Assembly (NCBI GenBank): GCA_018660835.1
Contig: JABJJN010000007.1
Span: 62,001-126,000 of the forward strand
DNA from: Gemmatimonadota bacterium
GTDB taxonomy: Bacteria > Latescibacterota > UBA2968 > UBA8231
Length of the DNA stretch: 64,000 nt
Direction of reading: 5' to 3'
This document shows, one piece after another, positions 1 to 9,110 of the stretch. Position numbers and translations under genes: made by a program. The notes under the pieces were generated by a model that had not been told where the DNA came from, did not search any database, and worked only from the letters and a program-made list of their open reading frames with translations. How positions within the stretch are numbered: the first letter of the stretch is position 1; each line of letters starts with the position of its first letter.

Positions 1-654
1 TACGTGCACGGTAGCGTCGGCATGTCCTTCGACATCGCCCGCTACATGCGCCGCATGGAGATCTTCCTGACGGACTGTGCCGCGGAGCCGGCGCGGGTGC
101 GGGGCTTGTTGGACCGGATCGCCGATCTGCTGGAACGGCAGGTGCACCGGTACGCCGACATCGGTGTCGACGGCATCTCCTCCGGCGAGGACTGGGGTAC
201 CCAGGATCGCCTGCTGATGAGCCCGGCCATGTTCCGGCAGTTGTTCAAGCCGGTCTACGAACGCGTTGTCGGCGCTGCCAGAAACCGCGGCCTCAGCTTC
301 CGGCTCCACTCCTGCGGCTTCGTGCGGGAGATCATTCCCGACTGGATCGAGACCGGAGTGAACATCCTGCAGTTCGATCAGCCGGAAATCCACGGCATCG
401 AGTACCTGTCCGAGAACTACGGTGGCAAGGTGCACTTCGAGAGCCCGGTGGACATTCAGACCACACTGCAGACGCGGGATCACTCACTCATCGAGGCTGC
501 AGCGCGCGACTACATCGACAAACTCACAGCCCCCTTCGGTGGCGGCTTCATCGCCGGATATTACGGCTCCAACCCGGCCCTGGGGCTGGATCCTGAATAT
601 CAGGAAACCGCCTCAAAGACCTACATGAATCACGGTGAAAATCCCTGGCACTAG
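1..654 (+). CDS. Uroporphyrinogen decarboxylase (URO-D) family protein, 5' partial
   Basis: The reading frame is open from the first base, so the N-terminus lies outside the window; 217 C-terminal residues are present. Segments such as GVDGISSGEDWGTQDRLLMSP, the FRLHSCGFVREIIPD stretch and the late YYGSNPALGLDPEYQ tail match the TIM-barrel URO-D family (the branch with corrinoid methyltransferases MtaA/MtbA and many uncharacterised members), not heme-pathway HemE, which lacks the conserved HSCG segment. The branch usually takes part in methyl transfer or demethylation, but the substrate cannot be read from sequence. It ends 204 bases before the next gene. Confidence 0.85.
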   Translation, partial: YVHGSVGMSFDIARYMRRMEIFLTDCAAEPARVRGLLDRIADLLERQVHRYADIGVDGISSGEDWGTQDRLLMSPAMFRQLFKPVYERVVGAARNRGLSFRLHSCGFVREIIPDWIETGVNILQFDQPEIHGIEYLSENYGGKVHFESPVDIQTTLQTRDHSLIEAAARDYIDKLTAPFGGGFIAGYYGSNPALGLDPEYQETASKTYMNHGENPWH

Positions 655-858
655 AGAAGCCGGGCATGAGCGCGCACGAGGTGCGTGTCGCCGGTAAGCG
701 GCCGGACGATCGACACATTCCACGTACACCGACCATGGATGGAGACGGATGCAACAACGGCTGTCACGCCGCAGAGCTGGGGTCAGATCAAGGACGGGGC
801 GCGAATCGAAGAGACCCGTCACGGGTGGTCCGCTGGGGCCACAGAGCTGGCGAGCAGA
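655..858. other. Intergenic stretch holding one copy of a short repeated motif
   Basis: No gene is convincing here. In the frame of the downstream gene the stretch would read TTAVTPQSWGQIKDG, almost the same as the C-terminal tail TAVVEQSWGQIKSGN of the PD40 protein ending at 40404. The frame remains open into the acetyltransferase, but the first 58 residues have no acetyltransferase similarity, so this is more likely a leftover tail of a lost gene or a nucleotide-level element. Confidence 0.45.
771..792 (+). repeat. 22-nt repeat, copy 1
   Basis: These 22 bases (starting GCAGAGCTGGGG and ending CAGATCAAG) recur exactly on the minus strand at 40416-40437. Similarity continues upstream (CAACA-CGG-TGTC, 12 of 14 bases), with a 3-base length difference between the two blocks. 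Confidence 0.7.
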
Positions 859-1494
859 ATGACACCACTGATCATCCTCGGCAGCGGGCCCCATGCCCGC
901 GAGATGGCCGACATCGTCGCACAGATCAATCGCCATGTCCCTACCTGGGATCTGCTCGGATACCTCGTGCCCGTTTCGCAGTCAGATCAGAGGGGAAAAT
1001 CACTGATCGGTGACCACTGCTGTCTCGGGACCTATGATGCCCTCGATGAGTTTGCTGATGCACGACTGGCGTGGTCGTTCGGTTGCCTGAGTCCGACCTT
1101 CCCTCGTGAACGGGTGATCAATCTCGTCTCACCGTCGGCCTTTGTGGCTTCTACGGCGCAGCTGGGTACAGGCTGTGTGATCTATCCCGGCTGTTTCGTT
1201 GGCCACGATGCCGAGATCGGCGATCGTCTCTTTGCCCTGCCCGGGGCGACGATCAACCACGATGACGTGCTCGGAGATGATGTGACCATGGCGTCCAGTG
1301 CCACCCTCGCTGGGCAGGTCACGGTGGGTGATGGCTGTTACCTGGGCCAATCGTGCACTGTCCGTCAGGAACTCCGGATCGGCCCCGGCGCCATGATCGG
1401 GATGGGGGCTGTCGTCATCTCCGATGTCTCACCGAAGAGTGTCATGGTTGGCAATCCTGCGCGACATCTGCGGGACCGGGACGACGGAGGGTGA
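859..1494 (+). CDS. NeuD/PglD-like sugar O- or N-acyltransferase with left-handed beta-helix
   Basis: The protein has 211 residues from the ATG at 859. It opens with LIILGSGPHAREMADIV, the Rossmann-like N-domain of the NeuD/PglD family, followed by hexapeptide repeats (LGTGCVIYPGCFVGHDAEIGD, VTVGDGCYLGQSC, IGPGAMIGMGAVVISDV) and the usual end VMVGNPARHLR. Such enzymes transfer acetyl groups to sugar hydroxyls or amino-sugars during surface glycan assembly. An upstream in-frame GTG at 685 would add 58 residues without family similarity, so the ATG fits better. It follows the URO-D gene on the same strand but is not clearly co-functional. Confidence 0.85.
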   Translation: MTPLIILGSGPHAREMADIVAQINRHVPTWDLLGYLVPVSQSDQRGKSLIGDHCCLGTYDALDEFADARLAWSFGCLSPTFPRERVINLVSPSAFVASTAQLGTGCVIYPGCFVGHDAEIGDRLFALPGATINHDDVLGDDVTMASSATLAGQVTVGDGCYLGQSCTVRQELRIGPGAMIGMGAVVISDVSPKSVMVGNPARHLRDRDDGG

Positions 1495-1539
1495 TGCAAC
1501 TGGCCGAACGCCCCCACATGTTGAAAGTAGTTTCGACGT

Positions 1540-1956
1540 TTAGGCTTCCTCTGCCGAGTCGGTTGACTCGTCTGTCGTCTCCGCGAGACGGCGCAGATCA
1601 TTGGCTTGAGCCGCCAACAGGCTGGTGGAACGGTCCATGGCCTGCGTCGACTTGAGCGATTTCTGGGCTAGCTCGCTGACTTCCCCGATGGCGGCGGAAA
1701 TCTGCTCGGCGGAGTGGGCGACGATGTCGACACTGTCGATCTGCTCGTACACGGAGTCGCTCACCAACTGCACCAGCTCGTTCATCTGGCTGTTCGCTTT
1801 GATAATCTCATCGCTGATGGCAGCTTGGTCCCTGATGACGGCAGTGAACTGAGCCATGATATTGTCGACCTGCTCGACGCCTGCTCCGATCTGCTCCAAG
1901 GCCTCTTGTGACCGGCCAGCGAGCTGGTCAACTCGGGCAGTGTTGACCCTCGGCGA
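1540..1956 (-). pseudogene. Remnant of a methyl-accepting chemotaxis protein
   Basis: The only start codon in this frame is a TTG at 1899, giving 119 residues, but similarity continues upstream of it (VDQLAGRSQEALEQI, a typical coiled-coil receptor stretch) until a stop near 1957. The sequence is heptad-rich (QMNELVQLVSDSV, AEQISAAIGEVSELA, AAQANDLRRLAE), like the C-terminal helix of the MCP signalling hairpin. The hairpin tip with the conserved EIA-TNLLALNAAIEAARAG-type segment, the HAMP domain, membrane segments and sensor domain are all missing. The gene at 2002 starts right next to the break, which suggests that a rearrangement truncated the receptor. Confidence 0.6.
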
Positions 1957-2001
1957 CTACGGCGGTACCGTTTCCGGCAACCTGGTACAAGAGGAGCCCC
2001 C

Positions 2002-3267
2002 ATGTCCGAGATCCAGTCAGCCAGCTCGGTGCCACCGGATCGATCCGCGTCAGCTTCAGCACCCACGGCGACAGGTAGACCCGCGCCCGAGTCGGCGCAA
2101 CGCGCGCGCGAGGCGAGTGGTCCCTCTCGTGGTGAGTCTGCATCCGGTGAGAGCGGGCGATCTGGTAGAAGCCGACAGGACACGGAGCAAGCTCGGGCCA
2201 CGCAAGACCGCGTAAGTCAGTTGCAGCAAGAGCGTGCTCAGGTGCGTGAGCAGCGCCAGCAGGCGCGGGCAGAACGAAGCTCGGCGAACGATCAGGCACG
2301 GGCCGAACGTAGAGCGGCTCGCACGACAGACACAGCAACGGATCAGCCATCTCCCCCCTCTCAAACGACGCCAACAACCGAAACACAGGAGCCGACAGCT
2401 CCCGCCGCTGCGCAAAGTCCTGCCGAGCAGGTCCCCGAGCCAACACCTCCCAGCGAAACGCAGATCACCATTGAGACGTCGACGGTGACCGTGACGCAGA
2501 CCTCAACGCCAGCGCCCCAGACCCAACCAGCCGAAACTCAACAGGCCGATCCTCCGCGCGACACAACGTCCGGCATCACGATCACCGGTGATGTTCGTGA
2601 GACACGAGGCGCCGCCGCCGAAACCCGTGTCGAGGTGGAAGACAGCAATGTGGCCCGCGAAAGAGGCGTGGCCGGTGTTCGCATTGATGATCCTGGTGAG
2701 GGTGTGACCTTTCGTTTCGAAGATGCCGGCAATGGCAGGGTCCGCGCGACGCGGTTTGAGACCCAGGACGGTCAGCAAGTGGCTACAGGCAGCCAGACCC
2801 TGTCCATCTCCGGTGCCGGCGACACGGCAGGTCGAGGTGAGGCACCGGGCACCCTGCGATTCGATGACATCGGCCTGGAGTTGGAACTCGACAACAGCTA
2901 TACGCCCGGCGATCTGCAATTCGTCGAACTTTCTTCTGGCGCATCGTCGTCGAGCCAGGTCTCCGCAGGTCGACAGACTCAGCGAGCCGAACCCTCGCCG
3001 GACCGGACCTCGGTCGCAGAAGCCGCCCTGAATCAGGCACTGAATCGGCTGGCGGAACGCGAACAGCAAATCGACAGGGCACTAACGGCGGAGGAATCCT
3101 CCCTCCTGGCCCTTGTCGATCGACTGGCAAATGACGGATCTTCGTCGACGACCTCCAGATTCGCCGGTCCTGAAGACAGTCGCGACACGCAGCTTCGAGT
3201 GATGGCTGAAGCCTTGGCAGCGCAAGGCAGCCCGACGACGGAACGCGTCCTGCAGTTGCTTAGCTGA
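2002..3267 (+). CDS. Large disordered protein of unknown function with a small beta-rich core
   Basis: The protein has 421 residues, with a GAGGAG Shine-Dalgarno site just before the ATG. Residues 1-190 are low complexity: Ser/Arg/Glu/Gln-rich, then Thr/Pro-rich, with a charged QQERAQVREQRQQAR helix near 75-90. Residues 195-310 (GITITGDVRETRG, GVRIDDPGEGVTFRFEDAG, GTLRFDDIGLELELDNSY) look like beta strands reminiscent of surface or filament domains, but I cannot assign a family. The C-terminus (residues 340-421) is helical. No signal peptide or membrane segment is seen. The neighbouring chemotaxis-receptor remnant hints at a motility context; that is weak inference. Confidence 0.65.
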   Translation: MSEIQSASSVPPDRSASASAPTATGRPAPESAQRAREASGPSRGESASGESGRSGRSRQDTEQARATQDRVSQLQQERAQVREQRQQARAERSSANDQARAERRAARTTDTATDQPSPPSQTTPTTETQEPTAPAAAQSPAEQVPEPTPPSETQITIETSTVTVTQTSTPAPQTQPAETQQADPPRDTTSGITITGDVRETRGAAAETRVEVEDSNVARERGVAGVRIDDPGEGVTFRFEDAGNGRVRATRFETQDGQQVATGSQTLSISGAGDTAGRGEAPGTLRFDDIGLELELDNSYTPGDLQFVELSSGASSSSQVSAGRQTQRAEPSPDRTSVAEAALNQALNRLAEREQQIDRALTAEESSLLALVDRLANDGSSSTTSRFAGPEDSRDTQLRVMAEALAAQGSPTTERVLQLLS

Positions 3268-3421
3268 GATCGACTCCGACTACTCCTCGTTTCTGCGGGC
3301 GTGAAGACTATCGGTCGGCGTCGGCCCCAACCTGACAGTATTTCGAAGCGGGCACACGTGTCCCTTCGCCCACAGTGTTGACGTGAACATCGGCGTCGAA
3401 TTCCTCAGACAACCGAGGCTC

Positions 3422-6400
3422 CTAGCGAATCAGCATCAACTTGCGAGCCAACATGCGTGTCGGCGTTGTGAGCCTATAGAAATAGATCCCCGTCGCAGCA
3501 GCACGACCCTCGTCGTCTCGTCCATCCCACTGAAGTCGATGTGGCCCTGCCACGAGCTGTGCATCGAGCAAGGTGCGAACACGCCGACCGAGCATGTCGA
3601 AAAGCACCAATTCTCCGCGGCCTACCACATCAATGGAGAATTCGATGATGGTCTGCGCATTGAAGGGGTTGGGATAATTCTGTTCGAGAGCGAAACGGTG
3701 GGGTGATGAGTCGTCCTGGTCGATCGCTGTGTCGACGCCGAGGGCAATGTTGAAGACGCGATCCTGTGTGACCTCGATGGGTCCACCCATATAGGCGAGG
3801 CGAGCACCGTCTGTTGTCCATTCGGCCAGAGCGATCTGGTAGCTACCAGCGGGCAAGGGGAAGTCATACTCCCCGGTGACATTCGCCTGTACGAGCAAAC
3901 CGCGATGGGTCTCGAATGCGAGTAAGGTGCCACGTTCAAGTGGATCTCCGTCACTGTTCGTGAGACGTCCGGTGAGATGGATTGTGCCCTCTGGCCCGGG
4001 CAGCTTCACGTCGAGAGCGGAGGCGCCGTCAGGAATAAACTCTGAGTGGACTTGATAGTAGCTGGGAGAGCTGAAGCTGAGATCTGATGTCAAAGCGAAG
4101 TATGGTCCTGGGGCCATGTCAAAATCGACGGCCCGTGCAGCATCTATGCGAATGTCAATGGCGGGGCCACTGTTCAGTATCAGATCCAGATAGTTCGACA
4201 GACTGAAACTTCCCGGATACATGCCGACTCTGCCCGCCTGGATCAGGTCGTTGGCGCCGGTGATCTGAGTCGTCACGGTGGCTCCTCCCGGGAGGATGAG
4301 AGTCGGCGGGACAAGGACTGGCACGGTGATGTCGGGAAGACGCCAGGAGACAGAGTGGCCTATCCCGCCGAGACTTCCCTGCACGACATAGGTGCCATCG
4401 GCCAGTCGCAGGTCGAAGGATCCATCGTTCCGGGTCGTCGTGAAATTGTAGACACTCCTGTCGCCTGTGCGTCCGACGGCAAAGATGTTCAAACCCGAAA
4501 TGGGTTCGCTCCCATCGGTCACGACACCGTGGATCGCTTCGTCATCAAGCAACGACCATACTGCCGTCGTGTCGGTCCGCACATTGATCAGTCCCAGCGT
4601 CTGTGAGGGCCCCGAGCCATCGCCATTGAAGCTGACCTGCGCCGTATACTCACCCGGGAAGACGCGGGCGAGAAAACTTCCATCGGCATCGAGCCGGCTA
4701 GACGCAGAGCCAACCGACGAAGCGAAACTGATCCGGTCGAAGCTGTTGGTGCCGCCCTGGTACCCAAGAATCCGGCCATCGACGAGCACTCCAGGATCTA
4801 CGCTAAGTGTCAACGTCGTATCGCTGCCGATGGAGACCGAGTCGAGCTGCTGCTGTGGAAAACCGAGATCAGCCCCTCCAGAGGAGAAAGCGTTCAACTG
4901 GACAGCGTAGGTTCCGGGCAGTACACCCAGTTCAACTTCCGTCGACTGTGTTTCCATATTCGTCGAATGAAAACCAGACTCGTTGAAGAGAGCGATACTG
5001 ATGGAACCATCACTGTTGGGGGGTGCTTGAATCAATCGTCCGTCGTCATCGGTGAGTTGCACCTTCACGAGGGCACCTGATTGCAGGGTGACGACGATCG
5101 TCGTATCACCTGACACGTCTAACGTCGCGTTCTGCTGCGGTACGACGAAGGGTGCCGGGACATCATAGAACAGCACCTCGTAGCTGCCGCGCGGCAGTTC
5201 GAATTGGGCGCCCGCGCCACCCCGGGTGCGAGCATTCGCACTGGTGTTTAATTCACTGGCCAGACGGGCGAAGAGCCCCACACGGTCGATACTGTTGCCC
5301 TGCTCATCGATGACCTCGACTGTGACCCGGACACCTGCTTCGAGTTCGAGATCGAACTGTGTATCTCCGGAGATCTCCACGAGACCGTGAATCTGCACTG
5401 CAGATCCGCCACTTAAGGCACGCGTGTTGATCTCGTAGGTGCCTGCGGCGAGCCTGGTGATGTATCTGCCCTCATTGTCGGTAGCCAGGGACGTGCCGAA
5501 TCTGTTGCCCCCATCATTTCTCCACAGAATGAGATAGTGAGTGTCGACGGGCTGTCCCTCCGCGTTGCGTACGACGCCACTTAGCTCATATGTGCGTGAC
5601 AGACTGACATCGATATGATGCTCGTCGACGATCCGGATTACCCCGACCTGCTCGCGTGCCCAGGGACTGTCGCCGTCGGGCTGGACTTCGACGTTGTATG
5701 TGCCCGTGGGGACATAAAACTCGGCGACGCCAACGCTGTCAGTCAGGACCAAATGTTCGAAGAACAGGCTCTGGACACCGACGGGCGAGTCCAGACTCAC
5801 TCTGACACCTGGCAGTGGACTCTGTTCGTCATCTGTCACTGCCACGACGAACCGATGACCCGGGACACCTGTAATCTGCATCGATGTGCGCGCGACCTCG
5901 AGGCCATTCGCCAGTATCACCAGTTCGATCGTCGCCGTATGGTCTTCTGTGAGATCAGAAGGAAATCGAATCTTCGGAAAACCATCTGGCCCGCCCGGAC
6001 CAAGAGAGCGACGCCCGGCAGCGAGAGGAAACAGTTCCAAGTCCGGGTTGAGAATCTCGGCGGTCTCGTCGTCGGTCATCAGCACCGCGCGCAGATCATT
6101 CGCCGGCGTACCACCCACGTTGGTCAGGTGGAAAGTGATCTCCATCGGTGTACCAGCTGTGACACGCGGACCGCGTGGCGCCACGTCAGATAGTTCGAGA
6201 TCAGGCGGATTGTTGCGAACGACAAAGGACATGCGATCTGCATCGCCCGAGATCTGGTCAATGGTGATGTCGTTAACGCCATCACTGCTGACGGCGGCGG
6301 GGTTCGTCGCCGACGTGAATCGACGAAAGCGGCTACCGTCAAAGGGATCTGTTGCGTCGCCGTGGTTACCCACATGCCGCTGCAAGTAGTCAACATCGTG

Positions 6401-7654
6401 GGCCCAGAAATCGAGATTGTCTTCGCCTCTTTGCGAATCAGATACCGCGCCTATCGGAAAACCCGCATCAGACCACAGACCATCGGCGCATTCCAGGTCG
6501 ACATCCCACCAGGGGGAGAGTTCGCCCTCCACCTCGGCGCGTCGCACGTGCCAGATGAGCAGGCCATCAGCAGGAATGCCACGGTCGTAGTAGGAGGCGC
6601 CACGTGTTCGGTGCTCGACGAGGAAGTATTCGTTGCCACTGAGAAGGATCTGACTCAACTGACCCGAGCTGGCGACGGGCGTGAGTTCGACAGCGGTCTC
6701 GCGACCTTCAATGACGCTGACCTGTGCCCAGCCAAGTCGCAGACGGCTCCATGCTGAAAAGGCGGTCGGCCCCGGTGCATCGTCCCACCCAAGAGCACCC
6801 CATCCCATCAGCCCCCAGCGACCAATGCCAGCGGAGTCTCTTTCCGGTCCTGAAGGATTGTCCGTCCACTGGGTATCGAACAAGTCGGGTAGACCCAACA
6901 GATGACCGAATTCGTGCGCCATGACGCCTGTTGCATGATGCAGGTCGGGCGTCGCCTGCAGTGTGCCACTGGTCGGGTCAATCCGGATGGCATTGCCACT
7001 GGCACCGATATCGTCCGTCACATAGGGGGCGTTGAAGCCAAGATTTGAGATCCCCGTCGCATCGCGAAGAATGAATCTCGCAGGGGCTGTGGCGGTGTTG
7101 ATGAACAACACATCGACGAAGCCGTCATCATCACCGGAGTTTGGCTCACCATCCGGACCGTCATTGTCGAAGACAGAAAAGTCGATGTCCACATCCGCCT
7201 GTCGGATGATCTGCTGAGCAAAGGCGCCATAGCCGCCACGTTGATCCGCGCTCGAGGCGAGATACGAGTTTGCCGGCCCGGCAGATGTATAGCTGCGTGC
7301 GGCGACTTCACCGCGAAGCTGGTACTGTCCAAAGGACATGCTGTCATAGAAGTGGGCAACACTACCTGGCTGTGTCGGATCGAGCAAAGTCGCCGACCAG
7401 GCGGGGGGCGTTGCGGGTAGATCCTCATCGGCGAAGTGAGCGAAGAGGACGATCGCCGCTTGCTGCCCACTCTGGGCGGACGCCGTGACCTTGCCAGCCC
7501 CAACTGTCTGCGACCCAAGTCGCGGATCACCGGGATCCCCACTGCATTGGAAGGTCGTCGACTGCGCACACAGCGGTGTCACGAGCATAACCAACACGAG
7601 GGCCAGTGCCAGCGAGTGTGGCGCGTTCCGAGGATGTGTCGAGGTCTGTTTCAT
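3422..7654 (-). CDS. Secreted M6-type metalloprotease with repeated Ig/CNA-B-like domains and C-terminal sorting domain
   Basis: The protein has 1410 residues. A signal peptide (residues 1-31, ending PLCAQ) leads into an immune-inhibitor-A-like M6 catalytic domain with the zinc motif HEFGHLLGLPD at 247-257 and an upstream acidic segment (NSGDDDGFVDVLF) common in this family. After a CARDB-like domain (about 500-610) come many repeats of the carboxypeptidase regulatory-like type (SGVVRNAEGQPV, GRILGYQGGT, HGVVTDGSEPI, TGRLTNSDGDPL). The C-terminus has ALEQNYPNPFNAQTIIEF and GIYFYRL, the FlgD-Ig/type-A sorting domain common in FCB bacteria, so export and surface attachment are likely. It reads as a single gene with its own leader; the 19-bp palindrome at 7738 lies about 85 bases upstream. 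Confidence 0.9.
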   Translation of the reverse strand: MKQTSTHPRNAPHSLALALVLVMLVTPLCAQSTTFQCSGDPGDPRLGSQTVGAGKVTASAQSGQQAAIVLFAHFADEDLPATPPAWSATLLDPTQPGSVAHFYDSMSFGQYQLRGEVAARSYTSAGPANSYLASSADQRGGYGAFAQQIIRQADVDIDFSVFDNDGPDGEPNSGDDDGFVDVLFINTATAPARFILRDATGISNLGFNAPYVTDDIGASGNAIRIDPTSGTLQATPDLHHATGVMAHEFGHLLGLPDLFDTQWTDNPSGPERDSAGIGRWGLMGWGALGWDDAPGPTAFSAWSRLRLGWAQVSVIEGRETAVELTPVASSGQLSQILLSGNEYFLVEHRTRGASYYDRGIPADGLLIWHVRRAEVEGELSPWWDVDLECADGLWSDAGFPIGAVSDSQRGEDNLDFWAHDVDYLQRHVGNHGDATDPFDGSRFRRFTSATNPAAVSSDGVNDITIDQISGDADRMSFVVRNNPPDLELSDVAPRGPRVTAGTPMEITFHLTNVGGTPANDLRAVLMTDDETAEILNPDLELFPLAAGRRSLGPGGPDGFPKIRFPSDLTEDHTATIELVILANGLEVARTSMQITGVPGHRFVVAVTDDEQSPLPGVRVSLDSPVGVQSLFFEHLVLTDSVGVAEFYVPTGTYNVEVQPDGDSPWAREQVGVIRIVDEHHIDVSLSRTYELSGVVRNAEGQPVDTHYLILWRNDGGNRFGTSLATDNEGRYITRLAAGTYEINTRALSGGSAVQIHGLVEISGDTQFDLELEAGVRVTVEVIDEQGNSIDRVGLFARLASELNTSANARTRGGAGAQFELPRGSYEVLFYDVPAPFVVPQQNATLDVSGDTTIVVTLQSGALVKVQLTDDDGRLIQAPPNSDGSISIALFNESGFHSTNMETQSTEVELGVLPGTYAVQLNAFSSGGADLGFPQQQLDSVSIGSDTTLTLSVDPGVLVDGRILGYQGGTNSFDRISFASSVGSASSRLDADGSFLARVFPGEYTAQVSFNGDGSGPSQTLGLINVRTDTTAVWSLLDDEAIHGVVTDGSEPISGLNIFAVGRTGDRSVYNFTTTRNDGSFDLRLADGTYVVQGSLGGIGHSVSWRLPDITVPVLVPPTLILPGGATVTTQITGANDLIQAGRVGMYPGSFSLSNYLDLILNSGPAIDIRIDAARAVDFDMAPGPYFALTSDLSFSSPSYYQVHSEFIPDGASALDVKLPGPEGTIHLTGRLTNSDGDPLERGTLLAFETHRGLLVQANVTGEYDFPLPAGSYQIALAEWTTDGARLAYMGGPIEVTQDRVFNIALGVDTAIDQDDSSPHRFALEQNYPNPFNAQTIIEFSIDVVGRGELVLFDMLGRRVRTLLDAQLVAGPHRLQWDGRDDEGRAAATGIYFYRLTTPTRMLARKLMLIR

Positions 7655-7737
7655 TGAGAGCCTACCTCAATATCTCATACGGGCCGGACAATCGCATCAG
7701 TATTTTTACGGACACGGGATAAATTTTCTTGAGACCA

Positions 7738-7756
7738 CTATGCAGTCACTGCATAG
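7738..7756. promoter_or_regulatory. Perfect 19-bp palindrome (possible operator)
   Basis: CTATGCAGT and ACTGCATAG flank a single C. The one-base centre makes a protein-binding dyad more likely than an RNA hairpin. It lies between the end of the BNR gene (7782) and the start of the protease gene (7654), so it may control the protease. Confidence 0.4.
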
Positions 7757-7781
7757 CTGTTCTGATACTGGCTCTCACGCT

Positions 7782-9110
7782 CTAGATCAACCACACGTTG
7801 TTGGCGGTAAATCCACCACTGGCGAGGATCTCGGCGACCGTCGTGTTCTCGGCGTAGTATTCACCGCCGCCAGGATACTCGTTGGTGCCATCGAAGTAGA
7901 GGACCTGAGGCAGGCGACTGGCGGGGATCGAATTGTCACCGACGGGCCTTTCAAGGCTAGGGCAGTTGTATGCCTCTCCGGGTTCGAGGAAGGAATCCAC
8001 TGTCCATTCCTGTCCACCATCCGCGGACACGAGCCAAGCGAGACGTTGGTCATCGCGTTCGCGCAGATTCATCGATCTGACGGGACGACCCTTCAACCAT
8101 TCATCGGGGTAGGGGGTAAGCAATACGAGGGCGTAGATGGCGTCGTCTTCTCGAATCGTCAACCAGCAGCCGACGGCACGCATGTCAGGCCACATTCTCC
8201 CCAGATGGTTGGACACGTTCTGTTCATGAATGATCCCATCCTTGACGGTGGCGAAGATCAATCTCCCCGGTGCCAGTGAATGGTGCAGATAGAAGAAAAA
8301 CGGCTGACCCTGCGAACTAACGACGAGTCCTCCGTGTTTGATCTCCGGTGGGGGCGTCTGCTCGTGGCGTGTAAAAGCGTTCTGCGCGAGGGTGTCCATG
8401 TCCTCCGGACGGGCTGGTAGCTGTACCGTAGAGCCATCGGCCTTCTGCCAGGTGGTTCCCTGGTCGTGACTGCACATGTAGCAGGTTGCCTGGTGCAACC
8501 CGCGGCAGTGTTCGTCCTCGCCCTCGTAGAAATCGATGATCGCATGCATCGCGCCGTCTGCTGCGATAGCCAGCTGGTTGTGAAAGCCGGCATAGGCCTG
8601 ACCATACTCAGGGGCGAGGTGGACGATCTGATGCGCCGCTTGCCAATCGCCGTCTGTGGGGCGCCGGTACAGGTCAACGCCACGCTGATGACGTTCCTTG
8701 CCTTGACCACGCAGGGTCAGGTAGAGTGTCCCATCCGGCGCGCACAGAAAGATGGGATAGGTGCCGACACCGATTGGCTGCGGCTCGCTCCAGGCTGAGG
8801 TGTCATGTGGTTTGAGAGAGTGTCGCCAGGTAACAGCTGAGGCATGGCCACCGAGCACGACATGCAGATACCCTTTAGGATCGATCGTCATCACACCACG
8901 TGCGTGGTTGTCGATGCCCTGGTCCAGGGTGAAGGGCTCCGTCCACGTGTTGGACGTGTGATCGTGCGAGCGGACGCGGTTGAAGTAGCCCTCGCGCGAC
9001 ACATCCTGCCAGATCACGTGGGTGTGACCCTGGGTGGTGATGATCTTGCCACTGTCATTGGTGGCGCGTTCGCTGCCGGTGTCGGAGATCAATTGCCGTG
9101 AGTCACTCAT
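7782..9110 (-). CDS. BNR repeat-containing (BNR_4-like) propeller protein
   Basis: The protein has 442 residues and no signal peptide. It contains several Asp-box/BNR-like blades (SHDQGTTWQKADG, SADGGQEWTVDS, PDGTLYLTLRG) and a DPKGYLHVVLGGHAS stretch typical of the BNR_4 family, whose members are sialidase- or lyase-like but mostly uncharacterised. Its ATG overlaps the TGA of the amidohydrolase gene (ATGA), so the two are translationally coupled and probably work on the same substrate. A role in degradation of a glycan or acylated sugar is inference only. Confidence 0.8.
   Translation of the reverse strand: MSDSRQLISDTGSERATNDSGKIITTQGHTHVIWQDVSREGYFNRVRSHDHTSNTWTEPFTLDQGIDNHARGVMTIDPKGYLHVVLGGHASAVTWRHSLKPHDTSAWSEPQPIGVGTYPIFLCAPDGTLYLTLRGQGKERHQRGVDLYRRPTDGDWQAAHQIVHLAPEYGQAYAGFHNQLAIAADGAMHAIIDFYEGEDEHCRGLHQATCYMCSHDQGTTWQKADGSTVQLPARPEDMDTLAQNAFTRHEQTPPPEIKHGGLVVSSQGQPFFFYLHHSLAPGRLIFATVKDGIIHEQNVSNHLGRMWPDMRAVGCWLTIREDDAIYALVLLTPYPDEWLKGRPVRSMNLRERDDQRLAWLVSADGGQEWTVDSFLEPGEAYNCPSLERPVGDNSIPASRLPQVLYFDGTNEYPGGGEYYAENTTVAEILASGGFTANNVWLI

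Noticed and set aside
1928..2446. 172-codon minus-strand frame opposite the disordered protein
   Set aside because: No similarity, no ribosome site, and the plus-strand gene has a good GAGGAG site and a coherent composition. It also does not continue the chemotaxis-receptor remnant.
3344..3368. Imperfect dyad between convergent genes
   Set aside because: Pairing needs two bulges and leaves only a two-base loop, with no T-run; too weak for a terminator call.
5615..6389. Two overlapping plus-strand frames (192 and 167 codons) inside the protease gene
   Set aside because: Antisense shadows; the protease frame is continuous and domain-rich over the same stretch.
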